Under the pieces are notes generated by a model. The model made no database searches and was not told the DNA's origin. It saw only the letters and a program-made list of their open reading frames with translations. A stretch of DNA of 64,000 nt from Maridesulfovibrio ferrireducens (GTDB lineage: Bacteria; Desulfobacterota; Desulfovibrionia; Desulfovibrionales; Desulfovibrionaceae), in contig NZ_FNGA01000003.1 in the NCBI RefSeq assembly GCF_900101105.1, positions 1-64,000 of the forward strand, read 5' to 3'. A program made the translations under genes and the position numbers. This document shows, one piece after another, positions 16,050 to 25,573 of the stretch (positions are counted from its first letter, which is position 1; each line of letters starts with the position of its first letter).

Positions 16050-17744
16050 TTACACATCGCATCGGGAGTCTATTTCCTGAGCTTCATTTCCGGTCAGCGT
16101 GATAATGAGCGGGATAACTACCGGGTCACGGCCTAGTACTTTGCGGAAAAATCTTCGTAATGCGGAACGAATTCTTTCTTTTAATTTAATAGTCTGTCCC
16201 GGAGGTATATTTTCAAAAACATCCAGAATAATGCATTTCGCGTCTTCGAGAAGATGTGAGTATTGTTGTTCAAAAACAAACCCTTTGGATGTTACTTCCG
16301 GTCCTCGGAGAATTTCTCCGGTGTTAACGTCAATCACGATGGTTACGATGACGAGCCCTTCTCCGGCTAAAAGCTGACGTTCTTTAATGACAGTCTGTCC
16401 GACATCTCCAACCCCTTTGCCGTCCACGAGTGTGCATTGAACTGGGATAACCTTTTCAACACGTATTCCATGAGTCAGAAAAGTGATAGGCTCGCCGTCT
16501 TCTATAACTAAAGCTTTTTCAGGATCAACTCCTGTTTCCACAGCAAGTCTGGAATGCTTGACCAGATGTCTGTATTCACCATGAACAGGGATGAAATATT
16601 TCGGCTTAACGGTTTCAAGCATGGTCCGCAGTTCTTCTTTGTACGCGTGGCCTGATGCATGAATGCCGTGTTTTTGCTCATGAAGAACTTCAGCTCCGAG
16701 CTTGTAGAGTCTATTGATGACCCGTGTAATGGCTTTTGTATTGCCGGGAATGGAGCGGGAAGACATCAGGACGAGATCACCTTTTTTTATCCTGAGCTGG
16801 CGATGTTCCCCGGTCGACAGTCTTGAAAGTGCAGCAAGAGGTTCCCCTTGCGAGCCTGTGACAAGCAGAACGACTTCATGGTCGTCGTAATACGGCAGGT
16901 CTTCTATCTCGATAATTGTAGAAGATGAAACATGTAGTTGCCCCAGATCGCGCGCCAGATCGATATTCCTTGCAAGGCTTCGTCCGCTGATTCCGACTTT
17001 TCTGTCAGTTTCAACTGCAAGGTCGAATATTTCCTGCATGCGCTGGATGTGGCTTGAAAAAAGAGTAACTAAAATTCGTCCTTCAGCTTCTTCAAAAATT
17101 CCTCTCATGGACCCTTTGATGTCTCTTTCAGTCAGGGCATGCCCATCCTGTTCGACATTTGTTGAGTCTGAGAGAAGCAGGGTGACTCCTTGCTCGGAAA
17201 ATTTGCTGATGCCATCAAGGTCTGTTTTATGTCCGTCAAGAGGAGTGCGGTCGATCTTAAAGTCACCTGTGTGGATTATTCGTCCGACAGGAGTTTCAAT
17301 CCCGAGTGCAAAACCATCTACTATAGAATGGCAGACGGGAAAAAAGTTAAAAAACAAATCACCGAACTGAACTCTATCATGAGCTTTAACTTCATGCAGA
17401 TCTATATAATCAATGAGATTGTGTTCTTTCAGTTTGTTTTCAACAAGTCCAAGAGTAAATTTTGAACCATAGACAGGTACATTAATATAAGGAAGAAGCC
17501 ACGGCAGAGCTCCGATATGATCTTCGTGTCCGTGCGTTAAAACAATCGCTTTGAGGCGATGTTTCAGAGCAAGAATATGGTCAAAGCGCGGGATGGCAAT
17601 ATCTACACCGAAAAGAGCGTTGTCGGGAAAGATTAATCCGCAATCAACAACAACGACAGTTTCCTCAGTGCTGAGCATCATGCAGTTAAGACCGATTTCT
17701 CCAAGTCCTCCGAGTGGGCATACCGTTAACTGGTGCTCACTCAT
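16050..17744 (-). CDS. rnj: Ribonuclease J
   Basis: Metallo-beta-lactamase-fold RNase with endonuclease and 5'-3' exonuclease activity in RNA turnover. The 564-residue protein has the zinc motif THGHEDHIGALPWLLPY, SDSTNVEQDG, and the beta-CASP motifs GSQGEPLAAL and VHGEYRHL, followed by the C-terminal domain. The length matches the RNase J family. Its start overlaps the plsC stop by 8 nt, so the pair is co-transcribed. RNase J is not found in E. coli but is usual in deltaproteobacteria. Confidence 0.95.
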   Translation of the reverse strand: MSEHQLTVCPLGGLGEIGLNCMMLSTEETVVVVDCGLIFPDNALFGVDIAIPRFDHILALKHRLKAIVLTHGHEDHIGALPWLLPYINVPVYGSKFTLGLVENKLKEHNLIDYIDLHEVKAHDRVQFGDLFFNFFPVCHSIVDGFALGIETPVGRIIHTGDFKIDRTPLDGHKTDLDGISKFSEQGVTLLLSDSTNVEQDGHALTERDIKGSMRGIFEEAEGRILVTLFSSHIQRMQEIFDLAVETDRKVGISGRSLARNIDLARDLGQLHVSSSTIIEIEDLPYYDDHEVVLLVTGSQGEPLAALSRLSTGEHRQLRIKKGDLVLMSSRSIPGNTKAITRVINRLYKLGAEVLHEQKHGIHASGHAYKEELRTMLETVKPKYFIPVHGEYRHLVKHSRLAVETGVDPEKALVIEDGEPITFLTHGIRVEKVIPVQCTLVDGKGVGDVGQTVIKERQLLAGEGLVIVTIVIDVNTGEILRGPEVTSKGFVFEQQYSHLLEDAKCIILDVFENIPPGQTIKLKERIRSALRRFFRKVLGRDPVVIPLIITLTGNEAQEIDSRCDV

Positions 17745-18444
17745 GCCTCATCTCCGCATAAGCTTTGTTCATAATTTCCTGTAAATCTTCTTTTATTTTC
17801 TCTCTGTCCTTCAAAGTATATTTGGTAGTATCTATGGGGGGGAGAGCTTTAATTCTAATTTTCTGGCAGGGACTCATGATAAGTTTGCCTTTGTACAGAA
17901 CTTTTTCCGGTCCGACCATTAAAATAGGAGCTATGGGCTTTTGACATTTTAAAGCCAGAATCATGCCGCCAATTTTAAAAGGCAGAAGTTTATTAGGATC
18001 AGGATTACGTGTTCCTTCAGGAAAAATTAACGGAGAGTGTCCGCTGTTTGCTACTTCAACAGCATGCTGGATGTCTTTCATTCCTTGTCTGCTGTTGTCT
18101 CTGTCTATTGAAATATGTTTTGCTGCTGCCATTGCATGTCCGAATATGGGGAAATTAAATAAAGATTTTTTGGCAACGAATTTGAACTGCCAAGGGCTCA
18201 AAAAATGGAACAACAGAGGAATGTCGAAAAAACTCTGATGGTTGACCATAAAAACGTAAGTTTGATTTTTATCAAGAGCGCTAAGGTCAACATCAAATTC
18301 GCAACCACTGGCATCCAGTACGGCCTTTCCCCAGGATCGTTCGCTCCAGTGGAAATTTTTTTGTGTTTTTGAAAAAATGATTACGAGGGAGTAAAAAATA
18401 GTAAGCGGTAATAATAATATGTAGAAATATATGAGTCTTAACAT
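17737..18444 (-). CDS. plsC: 1-acyl-sn-glycerol-3-phosphate acyltransferase
   Basis: Membrane-bound enzyme that acylates lysophosphatidic acid to phosphatidic acid. The 235-residue protein has an N-terminal membrane segment (LRLIYFYILLLPLTIFYSL), the catalytic NHQSFFDIP (HX4D) box at about 75-83 and the substrate-binding FPEGTR box at about 143-148. It precedes and overlaps the RNase J gene. Confidence 0.93.
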   Translation of the reverse strand: MLRLIYFYILLLPLTIFYSLVIIFSKTQKNFHWSERSWGKAVLDASGCEFDVDLSALDKNQTYVFMVNHQSFFDIPLLFHFLSPWQFKFVAKKSLFNFPIFGHAMAAAKHISIDRDNSRQGMKDIQHAVEVANSGHSPLIFPEGTRNPDPNKLLPFKIGGMILALKCQKPIAPILMVGPEKVLYKGKLIMSPCQKIRIKALPPIDTTKYTLKDREKIKEDLQEIMNKAYAEMRHE

Positions 18445-18651
18445 GTTTTAGTCGTTAGCTTTTTGGGGGTTAGAAGTTTATAGAAATTATAGTTTTTACA
18501 AAGCGAAGATGTTTTTTAATTTTTAATTATGCGGTCAGGAGTTCTGCTCTCTTCGATAATTAACTTGATAGTGTAATTTGGCACGGGAAACAAGAGCAGA
18601 TCCTAAAAAGTAAAAAGTTAAATGTGTAACGATGTTGCCTCATGAAACTAT

Positions 18652-18682
18652 AAAGGCCACTCATAAAAATGAGCGGCCTTTA
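18652..18682 (-). terminator. Terminator of the EF-G-like gene
   Basis: AAAGGCC-A-CTCAT pairs with ATGAG-C-GGCCTTT, 28 nt past the EF-G-like stop. Confidence 0.8.
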
Positions 18683-18709
18683 TAATTTTAAAGTATATTC
18701 AGACTAATT

Positions 18710-20773
18710 TTAAGCATCAGCCGGACTTTCGCGGTCTGATATAATTTTTTCTGCTATCTGAGACGGGCATTCTTCGTAGTGGGAAAGTTCCATTGTGAAG
18801 GTTCCCTGCCCTCCGGTCATTGACCGCAGATCCGGTGCGTATTGCAGTATCTCTGACATGGGAACATGTGCTTTAACTTCAGTGACTCCCGATGTTGAGC
18901 CGGAACCGAGGACTTTTCCTCTGCGGCTGGAAAGGTCGCCTATAATGTCTCCCATGAATTCATCAGGAACTTCAACAAGTATATTCATAAGAGGTTCAAG
19001 CAGAGATATTCCCGCAGTCTCGCATGCTTTTTTGAAAGCCATTGAACCTGCAACTTTGAAAGCCATTTCAGATGAATCCACAGCGTGATATGTTCCATCA
19101 TAAAGGGTGACCTTAAAATCAATGATAGGAGCACCTGCAAGGATTCCTTTTGCCGCACTCTCCTGAACTCCTTTGTCCACGGCAGGAATATATTGTTTCG
19201 GGATTACTCCACCGACGATTGCATTAACAAATTCATAGCCTGCACCTTTTTCCAGAGGTTCAAGTTTGATCCAGCAATCTCCGAACTGCCCGCGTCCGCC
19301 GGATTGTTTCTTATAACGCCCCTGAACTTCGGCTGACCCTTTAATTGTTTCGCGGTAAGGCACTTTAGGTGTTTTAAGAATGATATCGGTCTTGTAGCGA
19401 CGCCTAGCTTTTTCTACTGAAATTTCAATATGATTCTGTCCCATGCCGGAAAGAAGAATGTCTCCGGATTCTTCGTCGCGGGAAAGTGTCAAATTAATAT
19501 CTTCAACAAGCAGTTTCATAATAGCTTGGAAAACTTTATCTTCCTCGCCTTTTTCTGCCGGAGCTAAAGCAAATGTTATCAGTTGGGGGGCGACGTTCGG
19601 TTTTATCATTTCAAAAGGAGATTTTTCATCGCATAGAGTGTCGCCGGTGAATGTTTCCTTGAGTTTGGCAAGGGTTATGATTGCACCGGGGCCGACGGGG
19701 TCTTTCACGGGCCGCTGGTCTTTACCGTTAAGTAACTGAATGGTGCCGAGTCTTTCTTTGGATTCTCTGCCGGGATTGATAAGGGTAAGGTCACCGGATA
19801 CTGTTCCTGACAGAACGCGACAGAGGGTGAGCTGTCCGGCAAATGGATCTGCCAGAGTTTTGAAAACAAAACATGCAACAGGTGCATCCGGGTCAGAAGC
19901 TCTGGTTGAGCCGTCTTCACTTTTCCAGTCCGGGTGTTCCAGCGGAGAAGGAAGGTAGGTCTGAACCATATCAAGTAAGAAAGATCCCCCTTTATTTTCA
20001 ATCGCTGAACCTAGGCAGACAGGGAAAATAGTACGGTTTTTTACACCTAAGGAGAGTCCCTGAGTAATTTCGTCAGGGGTCAGTTCGCCTACTTCGAGGT
20101 ATTTTTCCATGAGTTCTTCATCACTTTCAGCGATGTTTTCAATCATGGTTTCGCGCAGAATTTCTATTTCTTCTGCGATATCGTCAGGGATTTCGCCCTT
20201 GGACATCTTACCGTTTTCTTCAAACATGTAGGCTGTGCCGGAAAGCATATCCACAATGCCTTTAAAATTTTCCTTGCTTCCTATTGGATACTGGAGCAGT
20301 ACGGGGCTGATCCCGAGCGCTGAATTCAGGCTGTTAAAAGAGAAGTCAAAGTCCGCTCGATCACGATCCATTTTATTGATAAAAATTACGGTAGGAAGTT
20401 CGGCTTTTTCGACTGCCGCCCATACTTTGCGGGAAAGAGGCTTGACGCCGTCTACTGCGTCAATGGTAAAGATAACACCGTCTGACGCTGTTAAAGAGTA
20501 TGGAAGGTCTCCGCAAAAATTAGGATCACCCGGAGTATCAATAAGGTAATGATTATTCTTCTTCCATTTGTAACCGGCAAATCCTGGTTGAATTGATCCG
20601 CGGCGTTTTATTTCTTCCGGTTCGTTGTCGAGGGCTGTTGTTCCTTCTTCAATTTTGCCGAGACGATCAATGACGCCTGTGTTAAAAAGTAGCATTTCTG
20701 CGGTCGATGTTTTACCACAACCGCTATGTCCTACAAGTGCATAAGTCCGTTGGTTTTTTAAGGCTTCAGACAT
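18710..20773 (-). CDS. EF-G-like translational GTPase (EF-G paralogue)
   Basis: A 687-residue GTPase with the EF-G domain order. The G domain carries the P-loop GHSGCGKTS (near 15-23), DTPGDPNF and NKMDRDR; domains II-V follow. Sequence features such as RRGSIQPGFAGYKWKK and GGRGQFGDCWIKLEP mark the divergent EF-G-II/EF-G-like subfamily rather than the main fusA, which is normally in the str operon. Paralogues of this class can serve in translocation or recycling with altered GTPase use; the exact role here is unknown. GGAG precedes the ATG. It is monocistronic. Confidence 0.88.
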   Translation of the reverse strand: MSEALKNQRTYALVGHSGCGKTSTAEMLLFNTGVIDRLGKIEEGTTALDNEPEEIKRRGSIQPGFAGYKWKKNNHYLIDTPGDPNFCGDLPYSLTASDGVIFTIDAVDGVKPLSRKVWAAVEKAELPTVIFINKMDRDRADFDFSFNSLNSALGISPVLLQYPIGSKENFKGIVDMLSGTAYMFEENGKMSKGEIPDDIAEEIEILRETMIENIAESDEELMEKYLEVGELTPDEITQGLSLGVKNRTIFPVCLGSAIENKGGSFLLDMVQTYLPSPLEHPDWKSEDGSTRASDPDAPVACFVFKTLADPFAGQLTLCRVLSGTVSGDLTLINPGRESKERLGTIQLLNGKDQRPVKDPVGPGAIITLAKLKETFTGDTLCDEKSPFEMIKPNVAPQLITFALAPAEKGEEDKVFQAIMKLLVEDINLTLSRDEESGDILLSGMGQNHIEISVEKARRRYKTDIILKTPKVPYRETIKGSAEVQGRYKKQSGGRGQFGDCWIKLEPLEKGAGYEFVNAIVGGVIPKQYIPAVDKGVQESAAKGILAGAPIIDFKVTLYDGTYHAVDSSEMAFKVAGSMAFKKACETAGISLLEPLMNILVEVPDEFMGDIIGDLSSRRGKVLGSGSTSGVTEVKAHVPMSEILQYAPDLRSMTGGQGTFTMELSHYEECPSQIAEKIISDRESPADA

Positions 20774-20978
20774 TCACAACTCCGTTTCTCTGAATGTTCA
20801 ACTAGCCGGAACAAAAAGTCCCTGCTTCCAGTACGATTGTGCAACTTATACTTCTACATGGTTGACACATATTGGGACACCAGCGCCAACATGTCAAGCA
20901 TAGAGAACTGATGAATGTTGCTATGCAGGTATCCGTTAAACAAGATAAAAATAATGAATTGATTCGGAGGTAATTAAG

Positions 20979-21932
20979 GTGACTGATGCTCAAATATACA
21001 GTTTTGACCCTGCTGAAATAGACTGTTCAGGCGAATGGTTGCTTTATCCTTCTTTATTTGATGAAGGGTTTATCAGTTCTATAAAAACAGTGGGACAGCT
21101 TGTGCCTGTTCTTTTTGCAAAGGACGGGAATAAAATTATTCTGGTTGCCGGACGGTCGCGTGTTTTGGCTGCTGAAAAACTCGGCGTGAAAGTGTCGGGT
21201 ATTTTTGTGGATGCCGAGGATGAGGTTTCACGGGCATTTATTCATATGGAAGAAAACCGGGCGCGGGTTGCAGATGATGCGCTTAAGCTGAATGTTTTCA
21301 GGTTCTTCCATACGCGTATAGCTGAAAAAGATCTTTCGCAGCGAGTCGCACCGCTTCTCGGTATGAAGCCTAAGGCTAGAGATTTGAAACTCTGGCTCGA
21401 ATGGTTGACTTTACCGCAGGATTTTGACGGAGTTCTTCAGTGCGGCAATTTCCCCCTTGCGGCTGTTTCGGTTTTTTCTAAATTTTCTGATGAGGATAAA
21501 AAAGCGATACTGCCTTATTTTGAAAAATTAGGCTGGTCCCGTTCCAATGCTGTAAATTTTCTTACTTGGCTTTATGAGACCTCCAGACGGGACATGAAGT
21601 CTGTGTCTGCTCTTATTTCGGAGCATGGGCTTTCTCCTGCAAAGGAAAATGAATCTCCCAAAGATGGAGTGGCTCGGCTTTGCAAGGCTGCTAAAATGCT
21701 TCGTTTTCCGGTATTCAGCGATCTTCTTAAAACTAAGGAAAATATAGTCGGTGAAATCTGCGTCGGTACAAAGTGGCGGGTTGAATCGGTAGGTAACTTT
21801 GAAACAGGTGAAGTTGTGCTCCAGACGCGTTTTAAGTCGCGGGATGTTATGCAGAAGGCTATTGAAGATTTGGATTCTATCCAGAAATCTGACGGCTGGG
21901 ATAAGCTTTTTGAGATTGGCAGGGAAAAATAA
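20979..21932 (+). CDS. ParB/Srx-fold (ParB-like nuclease domain) protein
   Basis: 317 residues. The N-terminal part (about 10-110) has the ParB/Srx layout: a target-directing segment EGFISSIKTVGQLVPVLFA, the GRSRVLAAEKLG box in place of the ParB GERRxRA box, and HMEENRARVADDALKLNVF. The remaining 200 residues lack an obvious DNA-partition HTH and are not recognised. It starts with GTG at 20979 behind GGAGG. The stop overlaps the next ATG by one base (TAATG), so it is translationally coupled to an SPL-family radical SAM gene. This points to a DNA-linked joint task, not plasmid partition. Confidence 0.75.
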   Translation: MTDAQIYSFDPAEIDCSGEWLLYPSLFDEGFISSIKTVGQLVPVLFAKDGNKIILVAGRSRVLAAEKLGVKVSGIFVDAEDEVSRAFIHMEENRARVADDALKLNVFRFFHTRIAEKDLSQRVAPLLGMKPKARDLKLWLEWLTLPQDFDGVLQCGNFPLAAVSVFSKFSDEDKKAILPYFEKLGWSRSNAVNFLTWLYETSRRDMKSVSALISEHGLSPAKENESPKDGVARLCKAAKMLRFPVFSDLLKTKENIVGEICVGTKWRVESVGNFETGEVVLQTRFKSRDVMQKAIEDLDSIQKSDGWDKLFEIGREK

Positions 21933-23032
21933 TGGAAAATAAGATTCAGGTTCCATCACACCTTGCAGGGATAGAAAAAATTTATGTGGACCGGAGCATG
22001 GTCGAAGCTCCTTTAACGGAAAGAGTTACTGGTCGTATTCCTCACATTCCGGTTGAAGTTGTCGATCCTGAAAATTTCCCTCACGAAGCTTTGGGGGAAG
22101 GGCAGTCGCTTTACCTTAAAGAGTATAAAGGTAAATTTTTAAAGTTTTGCCCCGGCACTCGTTATTATCATTGTTGCGGATATCGCATTATTCATATCGG
22201 CGAAAATTGTCCTATGGCCTGTTCATATTGTATATTGCAGGCATATTTTCATGACAAGGTTCTAAAAGTCTGGGCTAATCAGGAAGATCTGTTTGATGAA
22301 CTCGGCAAATCTTTTTCTGTTGATCGGGATGCGCGTTTCCGCGTTGGAACCGGAGAATATACGGATTCGCTGGCCCTTGAAGCTGTCACAGGATACAGCC
22401 GCGACCTTGTTAAGTTTTTAGGAGATTATCCTAATGTCTGCCTTGAACTTAAATCCAAGGTGATAGATCTTTCATGGATGGATGTAGTAAAAAGAACCGA
22501 TAGAATTTTACCGGCATGGTCACTGAATGCTCCGTTTGTGAACGAACACGAAGAATTTGGTGTGTCGACTTTGAAGGAAAGACTGGAAGCTGCAAAAATT
22601 TGCGCTGATGCAGGATTTAAAGTGTGTCTCCATTTTGATCCGATGATTCGTTTTGATGGTTGGCGTGAAGGTTATGCTGAAATTGTTGATATGATATTTG
22701 ATTATCTGAAACCCGAGAATATAGCTTATCTGAGCATAGGATCTTTCAGGCACATGCCTCATTTAAAGCCTATTATAGAGCGTAATTTCCCTGAAACAAC
22801 TTATATTTATGATGAGTTCATCATCGGAAATGATAATAAGATGCGTTTGCTCCGTCCATTGCGTGTGCGTCAGTTTAAATTTATAGTTGATAGATTACGC
22901 AAGCATGGAATGGATAAGCAGATGTATTTCTGTATGGAATCAACAGAAAATTGGCAGGATGTGTTCGGTTACACTCCGAAGGATCTTGGCGGACTTGGAA
23001 AGCATCTGATGAAACAGGCTTTTGGAGACTAA
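21932..23032 (+). CDS. SPL-family radical SAM protein (spore photoproduct lyase-like)
   Basis: 366 residues. The radical-SAM motif CPMACSYC (CX3CX2C) at about residues 91-98 binds the 4Fe-4S cluster that cleaves S-adenosylmethionine. The overall pattern (YYHCCGYRIIHIGENC, then RVGTGEYTDSLALE, LELKSK, SLNAP, FDPMIRFDGW) is that of the spore photoproduct lyase family, which repairs thymine dimers in spores. Non-sporulating bacteria such as Desulfovibrio also carry relatives, whose substrate is unclear. The coupled ParB-like gene suggests a DNA-related role. The methionine adenosyltransferase gene lies nearby but on the other strand. Confidence 0.85.
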   Translation: MENKIQVPSHLAGIEKIYVDRSMVEAPLTERVTGRIPHIPVEVVDPENFPHEALGEGQSLYLKEYKGKFLKFCPGTRYYHCCGYRIIHIGENCPMACSYCILQAYFHDKVLKVWANQEDLFDELGKSFSVDRDARFRVGTGEYTDSLALEAVTGYSRDLVKFLGDYPNVCLELKSKVIDLSWMDVVKRTDRILPAWSLNAPFVNEHEEFGVSTLKERLEAAKICADAGFKVCLHFDPMIRFDGWREGYAEIVDMIFDYLKPENIAYLSIGSFRHMPHLKPIIERNFPETTYIYDEFIIGNDNKMRLLRPLRVRQFKFIVDRLRKHGMDKQMYFCMESTENWQDVFGYTPKDLGGLGKHLMKQAFGD

Positions 23033-23087
23033 AATACTTTGAAATACTGGTAAAGTTGATGTATTAAGATTTTCAAAGGGGGATTAT

Positions 23088-23558
23088 ATGTCCTTACAAG
23101 ATTATCAGACTCGCATAGATCGGTTGCAAAAAGGGCTTGGTAAGGCTTTTGCCGAGAATCCTTTCATATTTAATATTCCGGGCAAGTCTATAGCGCTGAA
23201 GGTAGACCCCTATTATTATGTGGCTTTCGAGCCTTCATTTACAGAAAATTTAAGTAAGTTCAGTGTAATGCTTAAACAAAATGTGCGGGATACTCTGGTT
23301 AGAACTGGGAATATAGTTTCTGCCGCAGAGACCCGTAATCCGCTGATAAAAATAAAACTTAAATGGGACGGGCGCACCTATGCTTTGAGCGCTTGTTTTG
23401 TAGAAGCGGAATTTATTGATCAGGCGCTTAAGATGTATGGCGGGGTAATCGGCGATATCGGGCTTTCGGATATGCAGATACTTTCTTCGGAACGTGAAAA
23501 GCTTGATAATTTTTTTGGCGAGCGAACTCTTTTGCAGTCAGTAGCTTTCACAGACTAG
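23088..23558 (+). CDS. Conserved-looking protein of unknown function
   Basis: A 156-residue soluble protein, no signal peptide and no recognised domain. An opening helix (LQDYQTRIDRLQKGLGKAF) is followed by strand-rich sequence (KSIALKVDPYYYVAFEP, IKIKLKWDGRTYAL). GGGGGA precedes the ATG, 55 nt after the SPL gene in the same direction, so it may be the third gene of that operon. Confidence 0.7.
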   Translation: MSLQDYQTRIDRLQKGLGKAFAENPFIFNIPGKSIALKVDPYYYVAFEPSFTENLSKFSVMLKQNVRDTLVRTGNIVSAAETRNPLIKIKLKWDGRTYALSACFVEAEFIDQALKMYGGVIGDIGLSDMQILSSEREKLDNFFGERTLLQSVAFTD

Positions 23559-23581
23559 CAAGTTATATATAGTAAAAAAAG

Positions 23582-23616
23582 ACACCCCGCCGAAACAATT
23601 GTTTCGGCGGGGTGTT
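23582..23616. terminator. Strong bidirectional terminator
   Basis: ACACCCCGCCGAAAC pairs with GTTTCGGCGGGGTGT around a 4-nt loop, placed between two converging genes. Confidence 0.9.
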
Positions 23617-23618
23617 GC

Positions 23619-24143
23619 TTATTTACGTAACTTACTTTTAGGGCAATTTTCTTCAAGATAACAGACTTCACATCCTCCGGAATAAGGATAAGGGGTGAAT
23701 ACTGCGTATTGTCTGCTTACAGTTCCTTCCTGATTCCATTCGAGTCCCAGTGATTTGAAAGCTGCAAGGGCTGCTTCGCCCGGTTTAGGCAGCGGAGCAC
23801 ATTTACCTTCTTCCAGTTCTGGAAGCAGGCTCTGCGCAGCGGACATGATCAGTGTGATTGCAAGGTTGTGATGTGCAAGGCCTTCTGTAGGTGTTTCCTG
23901 CCAAATTTCCTCAACAGCATCTTCAACGTCTTTATCGAGAAACAAGAGCAGAAAATCAGTTCCTTTTCCGTTCTTAGGTTTTTCGAGTCTGTATGCTTTT
24001 AGAAATGGAAGCCATTTGTTCCAATGTTCTTCAAGGCTTTCCATCAGGGATTGTTCGACCCGGGTGGAACCGTTCAATTCAGCAAAATAAAATATGTTGA
24101 ATTCCGGTGTGGCTTTAATTTCTGATATTTTAAGAGTGTTCAT
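23619..24143 (-). CDS. Protein of unknown function with C-terminal Cys cluster
   Basis: 174 residues, soluble. No family is recognised. The C-terminus carries GGCEVCYLEENCPKS, with three closely spaced cysteines suitable for binding a metal or Fe-S cluster. The middle has an acidic helix (KDVEDAVEEIWQETP) and AHHNLAITLIMSAAQ. AGGAG precedes the ATG. It lies downstream of metK, but the metK terminator falls between them. Confidence 0.7.
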   Translation of the reverse strand: MNTLKISEIKATPEFNIFYFAELNGSTRVEQSLMESLEEHWNKWLPFLKAYRLEKPKNGKGTDFLLLFLDKDVEDAVEEIWQETPTEGLAHHNLAITLIMSAAQSLLPELEEGKCAPLPKPGEAALAAFKSLGLEWNQEGTVSRQYAVFTPYPYSGGCEVCYLEENCPKSKLRK

Positions 24144-24218
24144 ATATTATCTCCTTGCTTGTTTTCAATTTGTAAGGAGTCCTTTACATGGTTCGAGCCA
24201 GACCCTCAAGTGTAAAAA

Positions 24219-24257
24219 AAATCCCCGGAAACCAATAATGGTCTCCGGGGATTTTTA
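24219..24257 (-). terminator. Terminator of metK
   Basis: AAATCCCCGGA pairs with TCCGGGGATTT; the minus strand then runs into T residues. It lies 29 nt past the metK stop. Confidence 0.85.
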
Positions 24258-24281
24258 TAACAAAGTAAATTCAGATTACTG

Positions 24282-25451
24282 CTAGATTTTGCAGGCAGTT
24301 CTGAGGTCCGCGACTGCATCAGTCTGTTCCCAAGTAAAGTTGGGGTTGTTGCGGCCGAAGTGACCGTAACAAGCGGAATCTTTGTAGATAGGACGTCTGA
24401 GATCAAGTCTCTGAGAGATGTACCATGGGCGTAGGTCGAATACGTCTTTGACTGCTTTAGTCAAAACTTCATCGTCAACCTCACCGGTTCCGTGAGAAGT
24501 TGCCAGAACAGAAACAGGCTCAGCCACGCCGATAGCGTAAGCAACCTGAACTTCAGCGCGTTCTGCAAGGCCTGCAGCTACGATGTTTTTGGCAATGTAG
24601 CGAGCCATGTATGCACCGGAACGGTCAACTTTGGATGGGTCTTTTCCGGAGAAAGCGCCACCGCCGTGATTACCCATTCCACCGTAGGTGTCATTGATGA
24701 TCTTACGTCCGGTAAGGCCGCAGTCACCCATGGGGCCGCCGATTACGAAGCGTCCAGTGGTGTTGATGTATATTTTGGTTTTTTCGTCAATCATATCAGC
24801 AGGAAGAGTTGCGAGAACTACTTCTCTTTTGATATCTTCATAAATCTGCTGCTGTTCGATTCCGTCATCGTGCTGGGCAGCGATAACAACGTCTGCAATA
24901 CGGACAGGTTTGCCGTTGAAGTATTCAAAGGATATTTCTGTTTTTCCGTCAGGGCGAAGGTAGTCTAGGACTTTTTCTTTGCGGACACCTGCAAGTTTAC
25001 GGGACAGCTTGTGTGCCCAGTAAATAGGAGCAGGCATGAGTGTGTCAGTTTCCTTACATGCGAAACCGAACATCATACCCTGATCGCCGGCACCCTGATT
25101 TTCAGGGGAGTTGCGGTCAACACCCTGAGCAATATCTACAGACTGTTTGTCGATAGAAGAGATAACCGCGCAAGTGTCGGCGTCAAAACCCATGTCTGAG
25201 TTGACGTAGCCGATTTCCCGGATAGTGTTACGGACGATTGCCTGAAAGTCGGCATATCCGCTTGTAGTAATTTCGCCGGCGATGAAAGCCATACCGGTGG
25301 TTACCAGAGTTTCACATGCTACTCTGGCATTGGGGTCCTGCGTGAGCAGGGCATCAAGGATTGAGTCTGAAATCTGGTCGGCCACTTTATCTGGGTGACC
25401 TTCTGTTACGGATTCAGAGGTAAAAAAGTACTTGCCTTTGCTGCAGATCAT
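24282..25451 (-). CDS. metK: S-adenosylmethionine synthetase
   Basis: Makes S-adenosylmethionine from methionine and ATP in the cytoplasm. The 389-residue protein has all family signatures: [31 protein letters not shown] and [19 protein letters not shown]. Length is normal and AGGAGG precedes the ATG. I looked for a SAM riboswitch in the 120-nt leader and saw none. Confidence 0.98.
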   Translation of the reverse strand: MICSKGKYFFTSESVTEGHPDKVADQISDSILDALLTQDPNARVACETLVTTGMAFIAGEITTSGYADFQAIVRNTIREIGYVNSDMGFDADTCAVISSIDKQSVDIAQGVDRNSPENQGAGDQGMMFGFACKETDTLMPAPIYWAHKLSRKLAGVRKEKVLDYLRPDGKTEISFEYFNGKPVRIADVVIAAQHDDGIEQQQIYEDIKREVVLATLPADMIDEKTKIYINTTGRFVIGGPMGDCGLTGRKIINDTYGGMGNHGGGAFSGKDPSKVDRSGAYMARYIAKNIVAAGLAERAEVQVAYAIGVAEPVSVLATSHGTGEVDDEVLTKAVKDVFDLRPWYISQRLDLRRPIYKDSACYGHFGRNNPNFTWEQTDAVADLRTACKI

Positions 25452-25573
25452 TAAAGTTCCTCCTGAAGTGAAATGAAACTGAGTTTAACAGAAACGTTTT
25501 CCGTTAATACTCTTTAATAAATTATAAAGCTTACGTTCTGTTTTTATTAACAGGACCAAATAGCCCATGCACG

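Noticed and set aside
18574-18592. Possible sigma-54 promoter (TTGGCACGGGAAACAAG) upstream of plsC
   Set aside because: The -24 box TGGCACG is good, but the -12 GC is missing at the required spacing, and the orientation does not serve any adjacent gene.
20979-21932. Chromosome-partition parB
   Set aside because: No parA neighbour, no parS-like site and no ParB HTH were found; the protein is paired with a radical SAM enzyme instead.
25452-25573. SAM riboswitch in the metK leader
   Set aside because: The 120-nt leader lacks the conserved helices and core sequences of the SAM riboswitch classes I know.
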